From positions 124,001-188,000 of the forward strand of contig NZ_BLBC01000014.1 in the NCBI RefSeq assembly GCF_009684755.1: a stretch of 64,000 nt of DNA. Reading direction: 5' to 3'. This DNA comes from Capnocytophaga felis (GTDB lineage: Bacteria > Bacteroidota > Bacteroidia > Flavobacteriales > Flavobacteriaceae). Made by a program: the position numbers and the translations under genes. This document shows, piece by piece, positions 9,676 through 17,986 of the stretch. The first letter of the stretch is position 1, and each line of letters opens with the position of its first letter. Below the pieces are notes generated by a model. It did no database searches. It was given only the letters and a program-made list of their open reading frames with translations, and was not told where the DNA came from.

Positions 9676-9705
9676 TTGATTTGTCAATTTTATTTTTTAC
9701 ATTTG
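9676..9705 (+). promoter_or_regulatory. Bacteroidota-type promoter for the XRE gene
   Basis: TTG at 9676-9678, a 19-bp spacer, then TACATTTG at 9698-9705: a full match to TTG-N19-TAnnTTTG. It lies inside a longer in-frame extension starting at 9676, which argues that translation begins at the later ATG (9736). Confidence 0.75.
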
Positions 9706-9735
9706 TACTTTCTTGAATTTAAAAATTTAATTACA

Positions 9736-10170
9736 ATGATAAACATTTCTGATTTCACAAAGCGACTCCAAATAGTAATGAATTATTACGGACTGAGTGC
9801 CTCTGCTTTTGCTGATTCACTTGATATTCAGCGTTCAAGTATTTCTCACTTACTTTCCGAACGAAATAAACCCAGTCTGGATTTTATTCTAAAGTTAGTA
9901 TCTAAGTTTCCTGAAGTTGATATATTTTGGATTACACAAGGAAAAGGTAAATTTCCAACAACCTCTTCTGATACAGATAAATCTATAAAGCAATCAGTTC
10001 AAACAGATTTATTTAAAGAAAAAAGCTCTCAAAATATAACAAACAACCCTGTAATGACAGAAAAAAAAGAGCCTAAAACTGTAACGCCACAAAATAAAAC
10101 TGATAAAAAAGTTAAAAAAATTATCTTTTTTTATAATGATAATAGCTTTGAAATATTTGAAAATGAATAA
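9736..10170 (+). CDS. XRE-family helix-turn-helix regulator
   Basis: A 144-residue protein with an N-terminal Cro/CI-type HTH over about residues 5-65 (YGLSASAFADSLDIQRSSIS, then NKPSLDFILKLVSKFPEVDIFWITQGKG). A lysine- and serine-rich linker follows, and then a short conserved-looking C-terminal strand (KKIIFFYNDNSFEIFENE). The start is placed at ATG 9736 because a complete promoter occupies the upstream in-frame extension. DNA target and role are unknown; the form is common in flavobacterial core genomes rather than phage-like. It is convergent with corA, 45 bp apart, with no obvious terminator between them. Confidence 0.87.
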   Translation: MINISDFTKRLQIVMNYYGLSASAFADSLDIQRSSISHLLSERNKPSLDFILKLVSKFPEVDIFWITQGKGKFPTTSSDTDKSIKQSVQTDLFKEKSSQNITNNPVMTEKKEPKTVTPQNKTDKKVKKIIFFYNDNSFEIFENE

Positions 10171-10215
10171 AATTTCATCAAAACATCAGATTAAAACATA
10201 GTTTACAAATGTAAA

Positions 10216-11301
10216 TCAAAGCCATTTCTTACGTTTAAAATATAATACCATTAAAATAGATATTAAAATCATTATTCCCCAAACAATAGGATATGCCCAT
10301 TTATATTGAAGCTCGGGCATAAAATCAAAGTTCATACCATAAACTCCTACGATAAATGTTAAAGGAATAAAAATTGTTGATATTAAAGTGAGTAGCCGCA
10401 TTATGTTATTCATTTTGTTGCTCATAGCTCCCATATAAGTGTCAGTCAATCCCCAAAGAATATCCCTATAAGTTCCTAAAGTTTCTACGATTTGAATAAT
10501 ATGGTCATGAAGGTCACGAAAATAATGTTTTGTATCATTTGTAATCAAAAAATGATTAACTTTCTCCAATTTACTGGTTATTTCACGTACAGGAACAATT
10601 GATTTTTGAAGAAAAATAGCACTTTTCTTCAAGTTTTGTATTTCCATAATCATTCCTTCATCAGGATTATTAATAATTTCGTCTTCTATATCTTCAATTT
10701 TACCTCCAATCTTATCCAAAATCACAAAATAATTATCAATCACGGCATCTAAAAGACCAAAAAGAAGATAATCAATCCCCTTTTTATGAATATTATTTAT
10801 ATTCATTGATAATCGTCTGCGTAATGGTTCGAATACATCCTCTCCTTCAGCTTCTTGAAAACTAATAACATAATTCCTCCCTAAAATCAAAGCCAAATGT
10901 TCTGAAATAAACTGCTCTTGCTTCCCAAAATATATCATCTTAATGATAATTAACAGATTATTTTCAAGAACTTCACTTTTTGGAAGATGCTCCGTATCAA
11001 GGATATCTTCCAAAAGTAAATTGTGTAACTTTGTAAACTCTCCTACTTGCTTTATTTCCTCAATATTATTTAACCCATTGATATTTATCCAAGTACGATT
11101 TTCAGCAGAAATTAAACGTAGAGCTTCCTTTACTGAATTTACTTTCTCTGAATGGAAAAACGAATCTCCGTAGGAAATTACATCAATATCAACTGATTTT
11201 TCTTTTTCGCCGAAATACAGCAAAGTGCCAGGAGGCAATTCCATCTTATTAATCCGATTTAATTTTCTCCTTTTACGTTTTTGGGAAATATTTTTAGCCA
11301 T
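10216..11301 (-). CDS. corA: CorA-type magnesium/cobalt transporter
   Basis: A 361-residue CorA family channel. The large cytoplasmic N-terminal domain runs to about residue 295. Two C-terminal membrane helices follow, with the signature GMN selectivity motif at 322-324 between them (VYGMNFDF), and the chain ends in a basic tail KRKKWL. It would pass Mg2+, and possibly Co2+ or Ni2+, across the inner membrane as a pentamer. The start at 11301 gives a lysine/arginine-rich N-terminus typical of Bacteroidota members. On the minus strand a TAAATTTG (plus-strand 11383-11390) lies about 80 bp upstream and could be its -7 element, but no matching -33 was found. Confidence 0.95.
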   Translation of the reverse strand: MAKNISQKRKRRKLNRINKMELPPGTLLYFGEKEKSVDIDVISYGDSFFHSEKVNSVKEALRLISAENRTWININGLNNIEEIKQVGEFTKLHNLLLEDILDTEHLPKSEVLENNLLIIIKMIYFGKQEQFISEHLALILGRNYVISFQEAEGEDVFEPLRRRLSMNINNIHKKGIDYLLFGLLDAVIDNYFVILDKIGGKIEDIEDEIINNPDEGMIMEIQNLKKSAIFLQKSIVPVREITSKLEKVNHFLITNDTKHYFRDLHDHIIQIVETLGTYRDILWGLTDTYMGAMSNKMNNIMRLLTLISTIFIPLTFIVGVYGMNFDFMPELQYKWAYPIVWGIMILISILMVLYFKRKKWL

Positions 11302-11802
11302 CTTTTAATAACTTAAAAAAACCTCTTCCAAAAGTAAGAATTCTTTTCTGAAATATAAAATTTTATTTTCACGATTAAATTTCAAATTTATAAAATATCT
11401 TTGACATTAAAAATTCATTTAAAATACTGATTATATATATTTTATAATATATTTATTAAACTATAAATTTAACTTTATTAACAATTTAATAATGTATGTC
11501 ATTTTGTCATTTGGTTGTGATATTTAAAATATTTTTTAATATAAATATTTGATTTATAATATTTTATAATAGTGAACTTTTTTAATTTTATGCTATAAAC
11601 TTTCTTCAATATTATTAGTTAATGTAATTATTTAAGTATATATGTATAAATATATTATTACCAGATAATTATTAAAAAAAATGTGATATTTAGAAAATAA
11701 AAAAAGAACTCGAACTATCTCTGTCGTAAAAGAAAATTCGAGTTCTTTAATTGAAATAATTTATCGTATATCTTACATAAAATTTAGTTGATATAGCTTA
11801 TT
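11302..11802. other. 501-bp AT-rich intergenic region
   Basis: No plausible gene lies between corA and kdsC. The central 300 bp are extremely AT-rich and free of long open frames. The only structures I can support are a -7-like TATCTTTG on the plus strand at 11396-11403 with no clear -33, a minus-strand TAAATTTG at 11383-11390 facing corA, and the kdsC terminator hairpin at 11699-11748. A small RNA is possible but unsupported. Confidence 0.6.
11699..11748 (-). terminator. Intrinsic terminator after kdsC
   Basis: A perfect 12-bp stem (11703-11714 with 11737-11748, 22-nt loop) is followed on the minus strand by a T tract (A run at 11699-11705). It lies about 55 bp past the kdsC stop. Confidence 0.75.
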
Positions 11803-12312
11803 TTAAAATTCCCAGTCTCCACGTACTTTCAACACTTGCGTAATAACATCACGAACACAGCCTTCTCCACCCTTTAAATGTGAAATATAGTCAGCGACAG
11901 ATTTTACTTCAGGAACAGCATCTTGCGGACAGGTTGCCAATCCCGAATGCAACATCGGAGGAATATCAGGCATATCATCACCCATATACAATATTTCTTC
12001 TTTTTTTAATCCTTCTTGTTGTTGATATTGTAAAAATGTTTCCAATTTCTTGGCTCTTTTCATAAAAATATCGTTAATCCCTAAATCTTCAAGCCGTTTT
12101 TTGGCTCCCTGATTATTTCCACCAGTAATAATACACATCTTATAGCCTTTACTCAATGCTAATTTCATTACAAAACCATCTTTTACACTCATACTTCGTA
12201 ATAATTCTCCCTCATCTGTAACTAAAACCTGAGCATTTGTCAATACTCCATCTATATCAAATACAAAAGTTGTGATATTTTTTAAAAATTCTTTATAGCT
12301 TTTTGCTTCCAT
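11803..12312 (-). CDS. kdsC: KdsC-like HAD phosphatase (KDO-8-phosphate phosphatase)
   Basis: A 169-residue HAD-superfamily phosphatase without cap domain, as in KdsC, which dephosphorylates 3-deoxy-D-manno-octulosonate 8-phosphate in lipid A inner-core synthesis. Motif I is FDIDGVLTN with Asp19 and Asp21; motif II is ITGGN; the acidic motif is MGDDMPDIPPM. Length is typical of the tetrameric C0-type enzymes. Its start overlaps the end of the DUF2520 gene by 20 bp, so the two are probably translated from one mRNA, a pairing I recall from other Bacteroidota. A related nucleoside or sugar phosphatase activity cannot be excluded. Confidence 0.9.
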   Translation of the reverse strand: MEAKSYKEFLKNITTFVFDIDGVLTNAQVLVTDEGELLRSMSVKDGFVMKLALSKGYKMCIITGGNNQGAKKRLEDLGINDIFMKRAKKLETFLQYQQQEGLKKEEILYMGDDMPDIPPMLHSGLATCPQDAVPEVKSVADYISHLKGGEGCVRDVITQVLKVRGDWEF

Positions 12313-13075
12313 ATCTTTCTAATATTGAATTTGTTATTGTTTTATAAATTTCTTTTCGATTTCCACTTAAAATAGCTAAATGATTTTCAATAGTTTGGCG
12401 GTCATTGCGTCTTGCCGGACCTGTTTGAGCTTCAAAAGGTTCTGTTTTTTGAATTTTTTCAAAGGTTTCAGTCAATAAAGGTTTTAGAATTTCAAAAGGA
12501 ATTTTATTTTCTTCACATATTTCTTTACTAATTGCAATTAAGTGATTAGTAAAATTATTCATCATTACAGCTGAAATATGCAAAATTTTCCTTTGAAAAC
12601 TGTTTATTTCGTAAACTTCACTGGTTATGAATTCTGCCAAAAGACGTAAAATTTTCAAATCAGACGAATTTTGAGCCTCTATGCATATCGGAACTTTCTG
12701 AAAATCAATTGAAACTTCCTTTGAGAAAGATTGCAACGGATAGAAAACGCCTTTTCTGTTTTTACTGCTTAAGACATCTATATCCGTATTTCCTGAAGTG
12801 TGAACAACCAAATTTCCCGAAAAAGGTAGCTTTTCAGATACTTCAAAAATAGCCGAATCCTTTACAGCAATTATACAAATGTCAACAGGTTCTAAAAATG
12901 AAACATTTGTAATTTTTTCTACTGCAAATTGCTCAAAATGAGAAGTGAAGCAACTTCTATTACAAAGTTGCTTCACTTGAATTTTATCATTGTTATAAAA
13001 AACATTCATTAAGTGAAAAGCTACATTTCCGCCTCCTACTATGCTTAATGATAATTTTTTATTACTTCCTTTCAT
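12293..13075 (-). CDS. Rossmann-fold DUF2520 domain protein
   Basis: A 260-residue protein with an N-terminal NAD(P)-binding Rossmann segment (LSIVGGGNVAFHLMNVF, about residues 9-25) and a C-terminal all-helical DUF2520 domain (about 125-255, including LHISAVMMNNFTNHLIAISK and QTGPARRNDRQTIENHLAIL). It resembles pyrroline-5-carboxylate reductase and 6-phosphogluconate dehydrogenase-like folds, but its substrate is not known. It overlaps kdsC by 20 bp and follows a lipoprotein gene after 18 bp. A perfect 14-bp inverted repeat lies inside the coding sequence at 12943-12978 (residues about 33-44), described separately. Confidence 0.88.
   Translation of the reverse strand: MKGSNKKLSLSIVGGGNVAFHLMNVFYNNDKIQVKQLCNRSCFTSHFEQFAVEKITNVSFLEPVDICIIAVKDSAIFEVSEKLPFSGNLVVHTSGNTDIDVLSSKNRKGVFYPLQSFSKEVSIDFQKVPICIEAQNSSDLKILRLLAEFITSEVYEINSFQRKILHISAVMMNNFTNHLIAISKEICEENKIPFEILKPLLTETFEKIQKTEPFEAQTGPARRNDRQTIENHLAILSGNRKEIYKTITNSILERYGSKKL
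12943..12978. repeat. Perfect 14-bp inverted repeat inside a coding sequence
   Basis: Arms 12943-12956 and 12965-12978 are exact reverse complements with an 8-base loop (12957-12964). The mRNA of the DUF2520 gene would form a strong hairpin here. No T tract follows in either direction, so it is not a typical terminator. Confidence 0.9.
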
Positions 13076-13093
13076 CAGAATTTTACAATATTT

Positions 13094-13648
13094 CTATAAA
13101 TTCCAATTTATAGTGATTCGTGATAATTTTGCATCGTCTTCTATATCATTTTTTGTAATTTCAGAAGAAAGCCCGAAATTATTATTCTTTAAAGCCGATT
13201 TATCAAAAGTGAAATAATAATTCTCATCTTTAGGCGTAATCAATATACTTTTAAGTGTTTGTTCAATTTCAAAATCAGGATATTTTTCTTTTACATCCTT
13301 GTAAGTACTTGTCAGAGAAATTCCTTTTTCAGTTGCGAAACGTGTGTCCAAAATCAATACACTTTCTACAACTTTTTGATTATCAGAATTAACAACAGGA
13401 GTTATTTCTATCAGTTCCTTGCCTCCTTTCTCGAAAATGATGATTCGTTCCATACTCGCATAACGAAGCTCTCCTTCAAAAGTAGTATTGACCAAAGAAT
13501 CTTTTGCATATATGGAATCCAATTTCTGAATAGGCGTATTTTTTTGCAATACTCCTACCCTGTCTTTGGTTATCAAAAATTTGTTATCTGTTTTGTTACA
13601 AGCAATCGTTACAATTAAAATTAGTATTAGTACAATATATTTATTCAT
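13094..13648 (-). CDS. Putative lipoprotein of unknown function
   Basis: A 184-residue protein that begins with a lipoprotein signal peptide: basic start, hydrophobic stretch LILILIVTIA and a lipobox cysteine at residue 17 (VTIAC). The mature part contains ITKDRVGVLQKNTPIQKLDS near the N-terminus, reminiscent of small proteins that measure a threshold (the DUF1131/RsaX20 style), but I cannot assign it firmly. It would be anchored in the outer or inner membrane facing the periplasm. It lies between the DUF2520 gene (18 bp away) and the DUF853 ATPase gene (36 bp away) on the same strand, so co-transcription is likely. Confidence 0.75.
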   Translation of the reverse strand: MNKYIVLILILIVTIACNKTDNKFLITKDRVGVLQKNTPIQKLDSIYAKDSLVNTTFEGELRYASMERIIIFEKGGKELIEITPVVNSDNQKVVESVLILDTRFATEKGISLTSTYKDVKEKYPDFEIEQTLKSILITPKDENYYFTFDKSALKNNNFGLSSEITKNDIEDDAKLSRITINWNL

Positions 13649-13684
13649 TTTTATAATTATTTTTACAGATTATTAAAAAAATTG

Positions 13685-15214
13685 TTATTTCTTCATTACT
13701 TTATTCAAAACTCCAAAAACACCACGAATAAATGTAGCACTTGTGACCATTTTCAATATCGGATTTTGAGCCGTGCTTTGTTTTGTTGCCGTACGTCCGC
13801 CTGATTTAGTCTGTTTTGATTGTCTTTCTTGTTCTTTCTGTTGATTTTGTTGAGCCTGAATCTCTGAAATTTTTTTATTTAGTAGCTCATAGGCACTTTC
13901 TCTGTCTATTACCTCATTATATTTTCGTACCAATTCGGAACGATTTATAAGAGCATTTATTTCATCATCAGAAAGAATATCCATACGGCTCATAGGTGCT
14001 CGTAACATAGTAGCTACCAATGGTGTAGGAATTCCTTTTTCATTCAAAACAGTTACGAAAGCCTCTCCCGTTCCCAAAGATGTTAGTACTTCAGTGGTGT
14101 TGTAAAATTCTGACACAGGATAGTTTTCGGCTGTGAGTTTGATGGCTTTTCTGTCCTTGGCTGTAAAGGCTCTGAGGGCGTGCTGTACTTTCATACCGAG
14201 TTGCGAAAGAACCGCATCAGGAACATCTGTTGGGTTTTGTGTGCAGAAAATCAGCCCAACCCCTTTGGAACGAATTAATTTTACGATATTTTCCAACTGA
14301 TTGAGCAGTGTTTTTGATGCTTCATTAAAAATTAAATGAGCTTCATCAATGAAAATCACTAATTTAGGTTTTTGCAAATCACCTTCTTCCGGAAAAGTTG
14401 AATAAATTTCAGCTAACAAACTCAGCATAAAGGTTGAAAACATTTTAGGACGGTCTTGAATGTCCGTTAAGCGTATGATATTTACGTATCCCTCTCCTTT
14501 GTTATTAGTTCTCAGTAAATCAGTTGGTTCAAAACTTCTTTCACCAAAAAATAATTCTGCTCCTTGATGTTCTAACTCTACTATTTTTCTGAGAATCGCA
14601 CTTGTAGACGTCTTTGCAATTGCTCCGTATTCTTTTTCGAAATCAGCTTTGCCTTCTTCAGTGGCGAATTGCAAGATTTTCTTCAAATCTTTCAAATCCA
14701 ACAACGGATAACCGTGATCATCGCAATATTTAAAAATTACCGCCAATACTCCCTCCTGTACATCACTCAAATCCAAAATTCGAGAGAGCAATACCGAACC
14801 AAACTCGGAAACCGTAGCTCGCATTCTGACACCTTTTTGCTCCGAAATGGTTAATAATTCCACCGGAAACCCTTGTGAAACATACGGAATACCTATTTTA
14901 TTATGACGTTCCGTGATAAATGCTTTTTCTTCTCCGGCTTGTGCCAATCCACTCAAATCGCCTTTCAAGTCCATCAAAAGTACGGGAACTCCGCTTTTGG
15001 ATAAATTTTCGGCAATTACTTGTAAAGTTTTTGTTTTTCCCGTTCCTGTGGCTCCTGCTATCAATCCGTGACGATTTAATGTCTTTAACGGAAGATTAAC
15101 CAATGTATTTTCAACAGGTTGCCCTTCATATATAGCTCCACCCAATGTAATATATTCGCCCTTACAAGCATATCCGTTGGTTATGATATTTCTGAAAGAT
15201 TCTATTTTATTCAT
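13685..15214 (-). CDS. HerA-like DUF853 ATPase
   Basis: A 509-residue HerA/FtsK-type P-loop ATPase of the DUF853 (YjgR-like) family. Walker A is GATGTGKT at residues 54-61, followed by VPVLLMDLKGDLSGLAQAG; Walker B is LVIFIDEAHLIF, and GLIFCTQNPTDVPDAVLSQLG carries the sensor region. A charged, low-complexity linker (about 440-475, rich in Q, K and E) precedes the last 30 residues. It probably acts in the cytoplasm as a hexameric motor on DNA or protein, but the client is unknown. The gene is preceded by a divergent promoter region shared with the small acidic protein at 15379. Confidence 0.9.
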   Translation of the reverse strand: MNKIESFRNIITNGYACKGEYITLGGAIYEGQPVENTLVNLPLKTLNRHGLIAGATGTGKTKTLQVIAENLSKSGVPVLLMDLKGDLSGLAQAGEEKAFITERHNKIGIPYVSQGFPVELLTISEQKGVRMRATVSEFGSVLLSRILDLSDVQEGVLAVIFKYCDDHGYPLLDLKDLKKILQFATEEGKADFEKEYGAIAKTSTSAILRKIVELEHQGAELFFGERSFEPTDLLRTNNKGEGYVNIIRLTDIQDRPKMFSTFMLSLLAEIYSTFPEEGDLQKPKLVIFIDEAHLIFNEASKTLLNQLENIVKLIRSKGVGLIFCTQNPTDVPDAVLSQLGMKVQHALRAFTAKDRKAIKLTAENYPVSEFYNTTEVLTSLGTGEAFVTVLNEKGIPTPLVATMLRAPMSRMDILSDDEINALINRSELVRKYNEVIDRESAYELLNKKISEIQAQQNQQKEQERQSKQTKSGGRTATKQSTAQNPILKMVTSATFIRGVFGVLNKVMKK

Positions 15215-15308
15215 ATTTTGAAATTAAAACAGTAACATTTTTAAGGAAACAAAGGTATGATAAAAAAGTGAAAGTACGTTATATTTATTCAATTTTCCTC
15301 ACCAAAAT

Positions 15309-15339
15309 TTGTTTACTAACTTCTATTCATATATTTTTG
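15309..15339 (+). promoter_or_regulatory. Bacteroidota-type promoter for the 15379 gene
   Basis: TTG at 15309-15311, 20-bp spacer, TATTTTTG at 15332-15339, about 40 bp ahead of the ATG at 15379. Confidence 0.65.
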
Positions 15340-15378
15340 CGTAGCGTATATTTATAAAACCAAATTATATAGAATACA

Positions 15379-15609
15379 ATGAGTAATTTTCCTAAATTTT
15401 TGCTGGGAGACAATACGGACTTTCCCGATGCTATTTTTGTAATTCACACCGAATATCCTCGTTTTGTGCTAAATTTAGAAACTGACGAAGTGGAATGGCT
15501 GGAAGAATTTGATGAAGAAGACACCAAAGAACTTGAAACCGAAGCCGAAAACCTCATTCAACAGGCAAATGAATTTTACGAGCGAGAAATAGACCGATAC
15601 GAAGGATAA
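15379..15609 (+). CDS. Small acidic conserved protein
   Basis: A 76-residue, strongly acidic protein with no signal peptide and no membrane segment. The first half looks like beta strands (PDAIFVIHTEYPRFVLNLET). The second half is a glutamate-rich helix (WLEEFDEEDTKELETEAENL). I recognise it only as a small conserved flavobacterial type of protein, without a known function. It has its own promoter immediately upstream and is followed after about 100 bp by the PAP2 gene. A role as a regulator or inhibitor through its acidic surface is conceivable but unsupported. Confidence 0.75.
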   Translation: MSNFPKFLLGDNTDFPDAIFVIHTEYPRFVLNLETDEVEWLEEFDEEDTKELETEAENLIQQANEFYEREIDRYEG

Positions 15610-15710
15610 AATAAAAACCTTCAAAAAAACTTTCTATTCAATTTGTTTGTTATCTTGTTGATTACAAGCATAAGGTAAAATATAAAAATCATACGTTTTG
15701 ATAATTCGTT

Positions 15711-16271
15711 ATGCTTGAATATATTATAGAAAAAGATAAAGAACTTCTCTTGTTTTTAAATGGTTTAGGTTCTGAAAAGTGGGACGGTTTTTGGCTGTTT
15801 GTAAGTCATAAATTTTCCGCTTTGCCTTTGTACGTTTTATTGCTTTTTTTCTGTTTGAAATATTTCAAATGGAAGAAAACAGTCATTATATTGGTATCTA
15901 TCGCTTTGATGATTCTTGCTACCGACCAGCTTGCAAACCTTTTCAAATACGGCTTTGAACGATTGCGTCCGTGCCACGACCAAAGCTTAATTTCCCAAAT
16001 GCGTTATGTAATTTGTGGCGGTAAATTTGGTTATTTTTCGGCACACGCAGCCAGCTCAATGGCGGTGGCTACTTTTTTTAGCTCACTTTTCCACAAAAGA
16101 ATAAAATGGTTGCCCCTTGTATTATTTTGTTGGTCATTTTTAGTGGGATACAGCCGAATTTATTTAGGAGTTCATTTCCCCGGAGATGTTATTACAGGGT
16201 TTGTTTTAGGAGGAGTTTTGGGATATCTTTTTTATAAAATTACAAATAATTATTTTTTATTTTCAAAGTGA
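15711..16271 (+). CDS. PAP2-superfamily membrane phosphatase
   Basis: A 186-residue integral membrane protein with five or so hydrophobic helices and the three PAP2 motifs: KYGFERLRPC (motif 1), FSAHAASS (motif 2, here SAHA instead of PSGH) and SRIYLGVHFPGDV (motif 3 with the catalytic histidine and aspartate). Family members remove phosphate from undecaprenyl diphosphate, phosphatidylglycerol phosphate or lipid A, so it probably recycles a lipid carrier or trims lipid A at the outer face of the inner membrane. Context does not decide between these. The ATG at 15711 gives a normal N-terminus. Confidence 0.9.
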   Translation: MLEYIIEKDKELLLFLNGLGSEKWDGFWLFVSHKFSALPLYVLLLFFCLKYFKWKKTVIILVSIALMILATDQLANLFKYGFERLRPCHDQSLISQMRYVICGGKFGYFSAHAASSMAVATFFSSLFHKRIKWLPLVLFCWSFLVGYSRIYLGVHFPGDVITGFVLGGVLGYLFYKITNNYFLFSK

Positions 16272-16305
16272 TTTATTCTCATTGAATGGCTCAAAAAAAC
16301 AGATT

Positions 16306-17247
16306 ATGTATTTGAAATTAAACGAAATAACAGACAAAGAAACTCTTTCCAAATTACTGGAAGACGATAACTTAACAATATTGATTAACAAAGAATTTAA
16401 TGCTTCTTATTTAGACGTTATTAACGAGAAATGTGCAGATAAAACAATCACGATAAAAGTTTTCTTAAATAAATGTATATCTCCTGATTTTTGGACACGA
16501 ATTACAAATTGTAAACGATTGTGCATACACGCTTCCTGCGAAATACAATTGAACAGCCTTGATTTTTTAAGCAACTTTAATACGTTGGAATCTTTAGAGT
16601 TAACAAGTGATTACACAAATAAAAATCTGTCATTCAACCCCATTGGACATATATGTGACTTAAAAAATTTTACTTTCATCAGCGGGCTATCCAAACAATA
16701 TTCTTTTCTTAACCAACAAAAAGATTTGAAAAGTTTGTATGTAGGAAGCATTGATTTTGAGTTTGTTACAAATAAAGAAAATCTAACCGACTTGCTCGTA
16801 CAAAGAACTTTAAAATCAGAACATTTGTTACCCGAAAAGTGCCCGAATCTGGAAAAATTACATCTTTATGGTTGCAGTCGATTGAAAAATCATTCATTCT
16901 TAAGCAATTTAGCAAAAATTAAAAATATCAACGTTAGCTACAACAGTTATATTACCGAATTTCCGAAAATTCAGAATCCGGAACTAGTCAAAACCATTGA
17001 AATGTTTACCTGTCCAAACTTCTCTTCTATTGATAGCTTGCTCCCTTTTAAAAATCTGGAAAAACTTGTTTTGACAAGCCACGACAAACCCTTGCAAGTT
17101 CCCATACAAGATTTTGAAAAACTCACGCAATTGAAGAAACTGAAAACCGTTTATACCGCTTGGGGAAGACGACCTAAAACCGATTTGGATATTATCGCGA
17201 AAATTTATAATAAAACCAGATGGATAAACTCCTCTTTGGAATATTAA
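16306..17247 (+). CDS. Leucine-rich-repeat-like protein
   Basis: A 313-residue protein counted from the ATG at 16306; an upstream in-frame TTG at 16282 would add eight residues and is less likely. It has irregular leucine-rich repeats of about 20-24 residues, for example FNTLESLELTSDY, CPNLEKLHLYGCSRL, LAKIKNINVSYNSYI and FKNLEKLVLTSH. No signal peptide, lipobox or membrane helix is visible, so it is predicted to stay in the cytoplasm, unlike the secreted BspA-type LRR proteins. It lies between a PAP2 phosphatase and trmH with short gaps on both sides, but nothing in the neighbourhood explains its role. Probably a protein-binding scaffold; this is inference. Confidence 0.7.
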   Translation: MYLKLNEITDKETLSKLLEDDNLTILINKEFNASYLDVINEKCADKTITIKVFLNKCISPDFWTRITNCKRLCIHASCEIQLNSLDFLSNFNTLESLELTSDYTNKNLSFNPIGHICDLKNFTFISGLSKQYSFLNQQKDLKSLYVGSIDFEFVTNKENLTDLLVQRTLKSEHLLPEKCPNLEKLHLYGCSRLKNHSFLSNLAKIKNINVSYNSYITEFPKIQNPELVKTIEMFTCPNFSSIDSLLPFKNLEKLVLTSHDKPLQVPIQDFEKLTQLKKLKTVYTAWGRRPKTDLDIIAKIYNKTRWINSSLEY

Positions 17248-17263
17248 TTTTTTTTAAAGCACT

Positions 17264-17923
17264 ATGAATCAGGATGTACTTTTAAAATATTTAGAAAAAT
17301 TTATCACAGAAGAACGAAAACAACGATTTTCTGAAATCCTTGAATATCGCACCAATCATTTTACGGTTGCTGTTGAAGATGTTTTCCAGATGCACAATAC
17401 AAGTGCCGTTATCCGAAGCTGTGAAGTGTTTGGAGTGCAACAAGCCCACCTAATTGAGCAACGTTTCGGGAAACGATTGGATGCCAAAATTGCGATGGGA
17501 GCTCAGAAATGGGTGGATACATTCCGATATGATAACACACAAGATTGTATGAATACGCTTCGTGAGAAAGGCTATCAAATTGTGGCTACAACACCTCACA
17601 AAGATGCTTACTTTTTGAGCGATTTTGATATTTCCCAAAAAAGTGCTTTCTTTTTTGGAACGGAAAAAGACGGACTATCGGAATTAGTTTTAAATCAAGC
17701 TGATACATTCTTGAAAATTCCGATGGTAGGATTTACTGAAAGTTTGAATATTTCGGTTTGTGCTGCTATTATTTTGCAACAACTTACTGAAAAACTCAGA
17801 AAATCAGATGTTTCGTGGCAACTTACAGAGGAAGAAAAAATGGCAATCCGCATTGATTGGACAAAAAAATCCATCAGAAGTATAGATGATATTTTAAAAC
17901 GATTTTATGAAATGAATTCTTAA
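17264..17923 (+). CDS. trmH: TrmH-family tRNA 2'-O-methyltransferase
   Basis: A 219-residue SPOUT methyltransferase with TrmH features: NTSAVIRSCEVFGVQQAHLI near the N-terminus, FFGTEKDGLSELVLNQAD (motif 2) and IPMVGFTESLNISVCAAIIL (motif 3) forming the trefoil knot that binds S-adenosylmethionine. The C-terminal extension ending RSIDDILKRFYEM is also typical. It probably methylates the ribose of guanosine-18 in the tRNA D-loop. It starts 16 bp after the LRR gene and ends at a strong bidirectional terminator. A related rRNA methyltransferase role is the main alternative. Confidence 0.9.
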   Translation: MNQDVLLKYLEKFITEERKQRFSEILEYRTNHFTVAVEDVFQMHNTSAVIRSCEVFGVQQAHLIEQRFGKRLDAKIAMGAQKWVDTFRYDNTQDCMNTLREKGYQIVATTPHKDAYFLSDFDISQKSAFFFGTEKDGLSELVLNQADTFLKIPMVGFTESLNISVCAAIILQQLTEKLRKSDVSWQLTEEEKMAIRIDWTKKSIRSIDDILKRFYEMNS

Positions 17924-17930
17924 ATACAAT

Positions 17931-17970
17931 AAAAAAAGAGCAAGAATTAAAAAATTCTTGCTCTTTTTTA
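17931..17970. terminator. Bidirectional terminator between trmH and fba
   Basis: A very strong stem (17932-17948 with 17953-17969, 4-nt loop) has A and T tracts on its two sides, serving both convergent genes. Confidence 0.9.
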
Positions 17971-17986
17971 TTCATAAACTCCTGTA

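Noticed and set aside
9736-10170. XRE regulator as a phage repressor or toxin-antitoxin gene
   Set aside because: No phage gene, integrase or toxin partner is adjacent; the neighbours are an M14 peptidase and corA.
10201-10214. Small palindrome between the XRE gene and corA
   Set aside because: Only 5-bp arms, AT-only mostly, no T tract; likely chance in AT-rich DNA.
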